34,819 bases of DNA from the NCBI GenBank assembly GCA_021401465.1, contig JADDMT010000215.1:1-34819 (forward strand), written 5' to 3'. Shown piece by piece: positions 1-7,770 of this stretch. The translations under genes and the position numbers were made by a program. Below the pieces are notes generated by a model. The model was not told where the DNA came from and ran no database searches. It saw only the letters and a program-made list of their open reading frames with translations. Numbering within the stretch: position 1 is the stretch's first letter; every line of letters starts with the position of its first letter. This stretch comes from Teratosphaeria epicoccoides (lineage: Eukaryota > Ascomycota > Dothideomycetes > Mycosphaerellales > Teratosphaeriaceae).

Positions 1-149
1 CCCTAGAACACCTGCGAAACTGTTAGCAAAAGATACGAAGTTTCGAGAAAGGAACGAACCTAGGAAGAAGATCCTAAGCCACGACTAGACTCCTGCGGGA
101 CGCTGTCGACCGGCTCGGCTATCACGCTATCCAGGAAACCCTAATATGA
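1..149 (+). pseudogene. Gypsy-1 pol C-terminal tail (after the chromodomain), copy A
   Basis: The frame starting at position 3 reads LEHLRNC and onward to a TGA at 147-149, with TAG breaks on the way. It matches the end of the pol frame of the inner copy, where the preceding residues (QEYLIKWEGY) identify a chromodomain, the module that directs some fungal gypsy integrases to chromatin. Only the last few dozen codons are present here. The pol stop overlaps the end of the antisense frame by nine bases, so the two genes converge tail to tail. Confidence 0.75.
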
Positions 150-692
150 GGAGTTAGCGAAACCCTCCATTACGCTCCATGTCGTAGGACTAAGAGCGAG
201 ACCCGCGGAAGGATCTAGGTCAAGAAGAAACCCGGCCTGCGCAAGAGCTTGTTCCTTAGCCTCCTCCTCCCTGATCTCGCGCTCCTCGAGAGCGCGACCA
301 TCTTCGACCTCCCGGTCGACTGCGTCTAACTGTTTTCGAAGACGCATCTCCTTCGCATGCGCCTCTAGCATCTTCTGCGAAGCTTCGGCTAGGACTACCT
401 TCGCACGATCGAGATCGGCAATTAGTCTTTTCCGCCGATCGCCTAACTTCTTCTATTCGACCTCTGTTACCTTCGCGTCGCAACTCCGACAGTTGCTAAA
501 GTGACATTGCGAACATTTCCCCAAGGAAATGTGTACCCGACAGACGAGCTTTAGCTCTTGACACCGAGTACAGGACTTCATGCTGTCCTGGCCCTGACGA
601 TAGATTCGATTCGCGCGGCGTTTGCGTTTCTGCGTTAAAGGGGCGTCAGTGTCTAGAATGACACAAGGCAGTGATGTAGAAAGAGAAGACAT
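141..692 (-). pseudogene. Antisense ORF of gypsy-1: Zn2Cys6-like cluster plus coiled coil (copy A)
   Basis: A 184-codon minus-strand frame (196 codons if the ATG at 728 is used) lies between pol and the 3' LTR. Seen directly: a basic patch KRKRR at residues 22-26; cysteines 41, 44, 51, 60, 63 and 71 (also 68), i.e. CX2CX6CX8CX2CX7C; then a charged, heptad-like helix at about 80-150 containing EEREIREEEAKEQ. The spacing fits the fungal Zn2Cys6 binuclear-cluster pattern (CX2CX6CX5-12CX2CX6-8C), and a coiled coil after the cluster is also typical. One nonsense codon (TAG at 453-455, probably from TGG or CAG) breaks it. The same frame occurs at 7219-7770 and 16872-17423. A role in regulating the element or in binding DNA is inference. 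I would have called the frame chance, but three copies keep it free of frameshifts. Confidence 0.7.
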
Positions 693-771
693 CACAGTTT
701 GAAAGAAGAAACAAGAGAAACCCCGCACTAATGAGGTAGCTCAGGGACGAGCTAGACTAAGAGGGGGATAG

Positions 772-1261
772 TGTCATGAGTGTCAGGAGTACTGTCCGGA
801 GTACTATAGGATACAGGATCATGTAGGTCCTAAGTGCTATGAGTCATAGTACCGTCATGGGAGTACTATGAGTCATAGGCATAGTCATAGAAGAAAGGAT
901 CTGTCACGTGAGGACAGATCCCCGGATCTGTAGGGTTAGTCTACAGATCTATAGGCTTATAAGGAAGAAGGGATCTGTCACGTGATGACAGACCCTTAGA
1001 TCTATGGGGTTAGTCTACAGATCTACAGACACGGATCTGTCGGGTCTGTCGACAGATCTAACAGAGCTGCTCTGTCGCTCTCTAGTATATAGGGATGGCT
1101 TTAGGACAGGCAGTTAGGAGCTTCGTGCTTAATCTCAATTCAATCCTCTCTTGCTTAGAGGAGAGTTAGTTACAAGGTTAACTGCCATTGTCGATATTCT
1201 TCACAGCTCCCGAGTCTAACACCTAGTCACCTTCCTGCTATCGGCACCTACCCTTATAACA
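772..1261 (+). repeat. Gypsy-1 LTR (copy A, 3' LTR), 490 bp
   Basis: It begins TGTCATGAG and ends CTTATAACA, with TG...CA termini. It aligns along its whole length with the four 484 bp LTRs at 6656, 10981, 17503 and 20189 and carries a few extra bases. Inside, two 74 bp tandem units (897-970 and 971 onward) each hold CACGTG between GATCTGT and ACAGA arms, followed by several more GATCTGT / ACAGATC inverted pairs up to about 1060. Confidence 0.93.
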
Positions 1262-1427
1262 TAAGGGTTCCGGAGCAGGATTCTTAACATGTATATGTAG
1301 CGCATAACGCGCGAAGTAACAACGAGAAGCAAACGCCCTACTCATACATCATTAATGCCTAAAGGCATACCTAGAATAAACCTAAGAAGAACAAGAGACA
1401 TGCTCGGATTAGCTTCGTAGCTAATGC

Positions 1428-2924
1428 TTAGCGACTACTAGTTAGGGGCTTCCTAACTAAACCCGAAGCAGGAGAGTCTTTCTTGTTACAGTCCGCTAGG
1501 GACTACCTACCTACACGGGGTCTATCAAACACCCCGAAGCGACTATGAGTAACAGGGGTAGTAACGCCACGAAGAGAGGCTAGCATCTTCTTCTTTAGTA
1601 GGTTGCGAGGGAGCTCGTCTTCAGAGCCTATAGTAGCTAGAGAACTAGCGACACCCTTACTACGCCTAGTCGCGACGACTACCTCATCCTTAGCATCAGA
1701 AGGCGAAGAGACTCGAGCGCGCTTGCGGCTGTTACGCTCGGCCCTCGAGATTATCTTGCGCTTCTTGACACGAGTGTCGACTACATCATCAGACTCGGTG
1801 TCTCTCTTAGGCGTAACTAGTGTGGTGACACTACAGCGCGAAGGGATTACATTAGGACCGAAGGTATCCTAGACGTCGTCATCCTCCTTATCCTTAAAGA
1901 TCTAGCCTAGAGGCTTGTGCCTTAGCGTCTTGACGGACGTAGTGCGGGTCGCAAGCAGGGAAGGCTCGGCTTCCTTGTCGCTGACCTTAATTTCGGCCCT
2001 GGCCCTCTTCTTCTTCTTAGACAGTAGCGTCGAGGCGGCGTAGGCGGCGGCGCTACAATGTGTTAGCTGTACGCACGCGACAGGATTCAAGTGAGTAACT
2101 TACGGCTTAGTCCTTAGGACCGGCTTAGAGGCAGGCTGTCTCTTAGTACGGCGCTAGGGCGTAGCCTTAGTAGCAGGAGCGGTGAATTGCTTGATAACCT
2201 TCTTGCGGATCATCCGCGTCTTAAAGTCATCGTCAATAGAGGCAAGGGCCCCGAGTTGCTGACGCTAACGGCTAGTCAGATATTTCTCGACACTAACGTT
2301 AGCCTAGCGGAGAAAGTTAGCATTCATACTTAGAGGGTACCTACACTATAAGCGTACTATGGCGAAGGTCTTAACCCTAATAGTTAGCACCTTTAAGATC
2401 TTCTAGACTAAGTCTGCGATTAGACCTAGACAAACGTTTTCGCCTGTTAGCAGAGAGTCGAAGTGAACACCGCTATAAGAACAGTTAGTAGTCGCGGTAA
2501 AGCACAAGAGGGCGCCAAGCAGGTAGGCGAGTACCTTGCGGTACTTAGCCTATAGCCTGTTTATAGTCAGAGTACCTTTAGCAATCCCCTTGTCGCGCGT
2601 ACTCTAGAAGTCATCGATGTTACGGCAGAGCTAGTTGTACTCGCCATACACCTCTTCAGGGAGGTCTTGGCATTTTTGATGCTTGCTATTACAGTTAACA
2701 CAATTGCGGTAGACACTGCCCTCATTAAACCTGCTAACGTAGATCTTAGCTACGCTTCGGTTAGTATAAGTCACGCATACCTCGCGGGTAGGGGACGCCT
2801 TACTAACACGCGGAGGAGAGATGTGTGTAGCTTGGCTACTAAGGTTGTCGAGGCATCGTCGACACAAGCGACGATCGCGGGCAGAGCGAGTAGCGTCGAA
2901 CTTAGTCTGCAGCACATGAGCCAT
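1428..2924 (-). pseudogene. Antisense ORF of gypsy-2: long cysteine-rich, basic protein
   Basis: A single minus-strand frame of about 498 codons runs from ATG 2924 to TAA 1428-1430 without any frameshift. It is broken by 12 in-frame stops, eleven TAG and one TAA, as expected if RIP turned CAG, CAA or TGG into stops. Near the N-terminus are CRRC, then CVTY (probably once CVTC) and then a CX2CX6C group (CVNCNSKHQKC). The C-terminal half is rich in Lys/Arg (KKKKRARAE, KKRK, RKRAR) with acidic stretches (KDKEDDD), resembling nuclear localisation signals. It sits between pol and the 3' LTR, as in gypsy-1. I do not recognise the family; DNA binding or a nuclear role is inference from composition. 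Confidence 0.65.
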
Positions 2925-3079
2925 TATAGCTAAGACAGGTTAATTGATCTTGATTGATTAATTGAAGAAGAAGGAGCTCTAGTATAGACCCGCAGACATA
3001 GCGAGGCGCAAGCTAAGCGAAGTAGGAGCGGAGGTTAATGTTAGTATCTTAGAACAGGAAAGTTTAGGAAGCGACGAGG

Positions 3080-3089
3080 TTTTTATACC
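3080..3089 (-). promoter_or_regulatory. Possible TATA box for the gypsy-2 antisense gene
   Basis: On the minus strand this reads GGTATAAAAA, about 155 bp upstream of the ATG at 2924. It is the only good TATA-like string found in the stretch before that ATG. Position and sequence fit a promoter, but no transcription evidence exists here. Confidence 0.35.
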
Positions 3090-3722
3090 CTCTGATAGCC
3101 CCCCTGTTACCTACCGCAACCGTTAAGCTAGTAACTCGAACTACATGCGCAGAGTACCTGCCTTTAGTTGACTTACAAGGGGACCGAATAATGTAATAAC
3201 AGATAACGCGGCTGTCACGCATGTGCGCCGACCGCACTCGTGCTAGCCTACTAGCATGGAAATGTGGCGAGGCCCGCGCTAGGAGCGCGCTCCTGCCGTT
3301 TCAAGCGGCGCGCGTAGAGTGTCCGCGTACTTTCCTACTACCCTAAGGTTCTACGACATGTTCTTTACGGTCACAACTAAATAGGGACAGCTAAGCTACT
3401 TGGCAAGGCCGGCGCGCATGCTCGCCCTATAGTTTCAAGGATTAACTAAAGTACGTACTTGTAGTTTCCTGATATCTTGATCTGCATGTAAAGCGAAGGT
3501 GTTATGAAGCCGCCTAACATGTGACGGATTAAAACCCGCCTGAGTTAGCAGCCTCCGCCTCGTACTCGCTACGAAGGTGTTAAGGTGTGCGCATAACACA
3601 TGTTACGTAGGCTATCTACCTATTTACCCTTGCGCGGTATGAGTGTGCTATATCCCGTACCCTATATGTTCCGCGTGCGTCACTTAGTAAGGCTAGGGAC
3701 ATCCTCATAGGAGGAGGGGCAG

Positions 3723-4082
3723 TGATACGGTTAATACTAGGGGGCCATTAGAACCGCATAGGTTCTAATAGCCGCCCTTGGCATGTAGTGACCCTGCTAC
3801 ATATAGTAAGGGGGTCCTTCGTACATACGTTAGCTTGTATGTTATCCAAGTAGGATCAGTTGTCGACATAGGACGCCCCTACGTCGCTAACCCTACGGTA
3901 CCCCTGCAGGGTTAGGCTTAGACATGCTTTCCCTAATTAAGGAGCGTCAGGGGTTATAAGCACCCTTAGCGCTACCTCTGCGATAAGCAGAAAGCAGCGC
4001 TGTCTTGTACCTACTAAAAGGTCGGATTACTCTGTTACACTACGAGATATTTTCATATCATATAGCATATACATCTATATTA
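3723..4082 (+). repeat. Gypsy-2 LTR (copy A, 3' LTR), 360 bp
   Basis: It begins TGATACGGTT and ends ATCTATATTA (the last CA changed to TA, a RIP-type change). It is the same length as, and aligns with, the LTRs at 21099-21458 and 30146-30505. The base before it ends the purine tract AGGAGGAGGGGCAG, which shows that this is a 3' LTR on the plus strand. Confidence 0.9.
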
Positions 4083-4474
4083 CTAGGCCTAGGGAAAAAA
4101 AATCGCAGTTTAGACTAGTCAGACCTTTTGACAGCGTAAGCCTAAGAAGCTAGGGCTAGCAGCTATATCAGAGATTTAGAAGTATTAGAAAGGCACTAAG
4201 CTCTTGTTATAAAAGTTGCCATTTGCTCGGCTTGTCTAAGAGATTACAGGCTTAGTAGTACTAGGTCACGTAGAATATTGCTTCTAAAGTCTTGCTTTAG
4301 TTATATTGCAAGAGGCTATAGAAGCATATGATGTCGCTAAGTTTAAAAGGTATAACATGATTATAATCTACTTGAAACGTATTACTATTATGCCTAAAGA
4401 TGTATAGCTTGTTTAGTAGCTAAAAAAGCATCTTAGTAGTATCGACAGGACGCACTATAGATGACCTAGTCTTT

Positions 4475-4794
4475 CTGCCTCTTACTAAGCCCCGCTTGGC
4501 TATTATCTAGCTATGTAGACATGCTATAGACATGCTATAGACATCTAAATTTCTTTAGGACAGATTATAGAGCTCTGTCCTAGAAATGGCAAGCTACCTA
4601 CTTCTAGAACCTTATACACAAACCTACTTGATAACTGCCTCTTAAGAAGCCCTACTTGGCTACTATCTAGCTGTGCAGACATGCCGTAGACATGCCGTAG
4701 ACATCTAACGTTCTTTAGGACAGATTACAGAGCTCTATCCTGTAAATAGTAAGCTACCTACTTCTAGAACCTTATACACAAACCTACTTAGCGA
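4475..4794. repeat. Two tandem copies of a 160 bp unit
   Basis: The unit starting CTGCCTCTTA at 4475 recurs at 4635 with RIP-like transitions and ends with CTTATACACAAACCTACTT both times. Each unit contains a small inner repeat of AGACATGC(T/C)(A/G)T steps. No coding frame was seen. The neighbouring stretches 4083-4474 and 4795-4990 are AT-rich, full of TAG/CTA, and I see nothing identifiable in them. Confidence 0.75.
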
Positions 4795-4990
4795 AATTTA
4801 GAGCGACTACTCTTAGACACTAGTAATCTTGCAAAAGGAAACGCTTTTGACTAGATGTACTAGATGACATAGTATTCTAATCTATCGGAGACTTCTACTA
4901 GCCTAGTAAGGAATACGCATCTAACTAGACCGTTATACTAGATAGCATAGTAGTAGCTAGCTATGACTGCTATCTAAATTAGCGAAGCTA

Positions 4991-5820
4991 CATAGCCCTA
5001 CTCTTCTCCTTATTAACTATCAAATGCTCCGGAAACTCCTCCTTTAAGCGATCCTTTACTAACGTCCGCGGTTAGCTAAGACAAATGTCTTCCTAGTAAC
5101 CTAGTAGTATTAATTAGTAGGAAGTAAGCGTAGTATCAAGGTATGACTTACTTGTCTTAGTCGGCTTTAGTAGGCAGACTATACGCTTTACAAAGCACTT
5201 ATTACGAAGGTTAGCAGGGAAGACGGAGCCTTTAAACGTGCCATATTAGCGTAAGTAGTCGTTAAAGAACATGTCTTCTTTGCAGAAAGTATTAAAGGTA
5301 GCAAAAGTTGCCTAGCGCTTGTAGCGCATTGTCTTAGTACTATCTTCGAGCGCTATCAAGGTATTAGCGCGTACCTATAAAACACTAGTGTCCTTATCAT
5401 ACCTAGTAAATAGCATCTTCCTACTAAGCATCTACGCCTTACTCTAAGTCTTAGCTACAACCCTGTGCTAGTTGTTGTCTCTTTCGAGCTTCTTCTTAAA
5501 CTCGTATACGAAGATTAACTTGCTGTTGAGGTCGTTAGAAGGCGCGGGCTACTAAGTAAGAGTCTCTGTAACATCTCTGTGTATAAAGGCTAGAAGTGCT
5601 ACTATAGACTACATTAGTAGTCTAGTCAGGAATCATGATCTGTTATAAGGTACCTATAGTGTTCTAGATGCTCGAGGCAATCGACTACTACCTCTTAACG
5701 CTAGATGACTAGTAGAAGTTCTTTCTTAATAAGGGTTACAAACTTAAAGGTAACTACACATACTTGTTAGTGTTAGTAACGCCGAATGTAGATGTAATGT
5801 AGCAGGCTCCAGACTAGTGT
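4991..5820 (-). pseudogene. Spliced pseudogene of unknown family
   Basis: One minus-strand frame runs from about 5820 to 5152 with only TAG/TAA stops and no frameshift. Readable segments include NDLNSKLIFVYEFKKKLER and FPANLRNKCFVKRIVCLLKP. A canonical 51 bp intron follows (5101-5151: GTAAGT at the 5' end, TACTAAT branch-like site, CTACTAG at the 3' end). It splices in phase into a second exon reading RTLVKDRLKEEFPEHLIVN (about 4991-5100). The intron points to an ordinary gene rather than a retrotransposon frame. I do not recognise the protein; the true start and end cannot be placed. RIP implies that this stretch was once duplicated in the genome. Confidence 0.45.
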
Positions 5821-6254
5821 AATACTTAATTTTCACATGCACCTTAAATGAAGCTACGCTAAGGTACTATTGCTAGCTCTTAGTTAACATGGACATGCTA
5901 TAGACAATTACTCTCATCTAGCTTTCGAGTAGTAGGGCTCTTTTACAACGTAGGGGTATTGTCTATAATATCCTTAGCAATACAGAGATACTACATGAGA
6001 TACCTTCATAGGGCCGACAAGCATGTAAAAGCCAGAGTTAGCTACACCTTCGAATCTCAAGCAAAGGCGTAATGTAGGATACAGATTATTTATGTACGTA
6101 TAGTCCTAGTCCTAGAGGGTACTCTCCTTTGTCCTATGTGACCTTCGCGACTATTGCATCAAGTCGGATCGCTAATAACATTATTAAGACTATAGCTAGT
6201 TACTCTATATGACATATTAATCCTTTACATATACCTAGAGTCCCTACTTTACTA
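5821..6254. other. No identifiable feature
   Basis: AT-rich, RIP-like sequence between the spliced pseudogene and the tandem repeats. It could hold the 5' end or promoter of that pseudogene, but I could not follow a frame through it. Confidence 0.4.
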
Positions 6255-6415
6255 ATACTACTACTAGCATAACTATTAAGTCTACTAGGACTCTCTTCCC
6301 CTTGTTACTAGCTCCGAACTACGTTCTCGCTACACTACTACTACTACTAACACAACTATTACGCCTACTAGGACTCTCTCTACTCTGCTACTAGCTCTAA
6401 ATTACGTTCTTGCTA

Positions 6416-6423
<8 letters not shown>
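6255..6423. repeat. Two tandem copies of an 83 bp unit
   Basis: The string AACTATTA(A/C)G(T/C)CTACTAGG at 6271 recurs at 6354, followed both times by related text up to GCTACACTA. The second unit runs directly into the CTA microsatellite. Confidence 0.6.

Positions 6424-6498
<75 letters not shown>
6418..6498. repeat. Microsatellite (CTA)27
   Basis: Twenty-seven uninterrupted CTA units, 81 bp. A CpA-specific mutation process would convert (CTG/CAG)n into exactly this, so the repeat may have begun as CAG/CTG; that is inference. Confidence 0.95.
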
Positions 6499-6519
6499 GA
6501 CCTTGTTCTCATTTGCTGT

Positions 6520-6655
6520 TACAAGTATTCGTTTAAAGGCAGGGGAGCAGAAGAGCAAGCTAGAAGCAACCTAAGGAGGTACGTAAATAGCGAAAGCTTA
6601 TACTAGAACTATAGAAATTATTGTTACTACTATATAGCTCTATCTTAGACCTAAG
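6520..6655 (+). pseudogene. Possible N-terminal tail of the split H3-like histone gene
   Basis: The frame reading LKAGEQKSKLEAT then GGT and IAKAYTRTIEII, broken by TAG/TAA only, is open up to the CTAAG at 6651-6655. If the minus-strand gypsy-1 copy and one CTAAG duplicate are removed, this frame continues in phase into the HRYR motif at 20711. A histone tail is expected there, and the stretch is lysine-rich, but tails are poorly conserved, so the identity rests on phase and position alone. Confidence 0.35.
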
Positions 6656-7139
6656 TGTCATAAGGGTAGGTGCCGATAGCAGGAAGGTAACTAGGTGTTA
6701 GACTCGCAGAGCTGTAAAGAATATCGACAATAGCGGTTAACCTTGTAACTAACTATCCCCTAGGGAAAGAGAATTAAGAATTAAGCACGAAGCTCCTAAC
6801 TACCTGTCTTAAAGCTAGCCCTATATACTAGAGAGACAGAGCAGCTCTGTTAGATCTGTCGACAGACCTAATAGATCCATGTCTGTAGATCTATAGACTA
6901 ACCCTATAGATCTAAGGGTCTGTTATCCTGTGATAGATCCCTTCTTCCTTGTAGGCCTATAGATCTGTAGACTAACCCTATAGATCCGGGGATCTATCCT
7001 CACGTGACAGATCCTTTCTCCTATGACTATGCCTATGACTTATAGTACTCCTATGATAGTACTATGACTTATAGCACTTAGGACCCTCATAGTCCTGTAT
7101 CCTATAGTACTCTAGATAGTACTCCTGACACCTATGATA
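6656..7139 (-). repeat. Gypsy-1 LTR, 3' LTR of copy B
   Basis: 484 bp, the reverse complement of the LTR consensus: it starts TGTCATAAGG and ends CCTATGATA (the terminal CA changed to TA). It is flanked on the left by the target duplication CTAAG. Confidence 0.95.
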
Positions 7140-7218
7140 CTATCCCCCTCTTAGCCTAGCTCGTCCCTAAGCTACCTTATTAGTGCGGGGTTTCTCTTGT
7201 TCTTTCTTTTACGCTATG

Positions 7219-7770
7219 ATGTCTTCTCTTTCTACATTACTGCCTTGTGTCATTCTAGACACTAACGCCCCTTTAACGTAGAAACGCAAACGCCACGCGA
7301 ATTGAATCTATCGTTAGGGCTAGGATAGTATAAAGTCCTGCACTTAGTGTTAAGAGCTAAAGCTCGTTTGTCAGGTACACATTTCCTTAGGGAAATGTTT
7401 GTAATGTTACTTTAGCAACTATCGGAGTTATGACGCGAAGGTAACAGAGGTCGAATAGAAGAAGTTAGGCGATTAGCAGAAAAGACTAATTGCTAATCTT
7501 GATCGTGTAAAGGCAGTCCTAGCCGAGGCTTTGTAGAAGATGCTAGAGGCGCATGCAAAGGAGATGCGTCTTCGAAAACAGTTAGACGTAGTTAACTAGG
7601 AGGTCGAAGATAGTCGCGCTCTCGAGGAGCGCGAGATTAGGGAGGAGGAGGCCGAGGAACAAGCTCTCTCGTAGGCTGGGTTTCTCCTTGACCTAGATCC
7701 TTCCGCAGGTCTCGCTCTTAGTCCTACGACATAGAGCGTAATAGAGGGTTTCGCTAACGCCTCATATTAG
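7219..7770 (+). pseudogene. Antisense ORF of gypsy-1 copy B (Zn2Cys6-like)
   Basis: Same 552 bp frame as at 141-692, plus strand here because copy B is inverted. It starts at the second of two ATGs (7216 and 7219) and ends at TAG 7768-7770. It has no frameshift but many TAG stops, and several cluster cysteines are now Tyr or lost (TGC/TGT to TAC/TAT), so it is more damaged than copy A. Coiled-coil text (REEEAEEQA-like) is still readable near 7620-7670. Confidence 0.65.

Larger units (their letters stand above)
1..1261 (+). mobile_element. Gypsy-1 LTR retrotransposon, 3' end (copy A, cut by window edge)
   Basis: This is the 3' end of a Ty3/gypsy element: the tail of pol (1-149), an antisense reading frame (141-692), a purine-rich tract just before the LTR (about 757-771, AAGAGGGGGATAG) and the 3' LTR (772-1261). 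It is collinear with 16732-17986 and with the reverse complement of 6656-7915. It is less mutated than those copies, with only one nonsense codon in the antisense frame, so it is probably younger or escaped more RIP. The sequence right after the LTR belongs to gypsy-2, so this copy appears to have inserted into a gypsy-2 element. The left half and its target duplication lie outside the window. Confidence 0.9.
1262..4082 (+). mobile_element. Gypsy-2 LTR retrotransposon, 3' end (copy A)
   Basis: This is the 3' part of a second gypsy family: an antisense frame of about 498 codons (1428-2924), about 800 bp without a plus-strand gene (2925-3722), a purine tract (3709-3722, AGGAGGAGGGGCAG) and a 360 bp LTR (3723-4082) matching the LTRs at 21099 and 30146. 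No pol is left; the 5' side stops at the end of the gypsy-1 LTR at 1261, so gypsy-1 most likely inserted here. The copy at 30146 supplies LTR, gag and pol but leaves the window in integrase, so the two fragments together cover most of the element. Confidence 0.8.

Noticed and set aside
898..995. TCACGTGA in the gypsy-1 LTR as a centromere element (CDEI/Cbf1-like), tempting beside a CenH3 relic
   Set aside because: CACGTG is a common bHLH site, the copies are in LTRs rather than at one locus, and the histone relic is a dead coding gene, not a centromere marker.
1603..1872. Plus-strand open frame opposite the gypsy-2 antisense gene
   Set aside because: The minus-strand frame is the one that stays in phase for about 1.5 kb; this is its shadow, rich in Ser/Thr/Leu from antisense Arg/Asp/Glu codons.
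6418..6498. The CTA run as a polyglutamine or other coding repeat
   Set aside because: No frame continues from it with protein-like text on either strand, and the H3-like frame cannot be followed into it.
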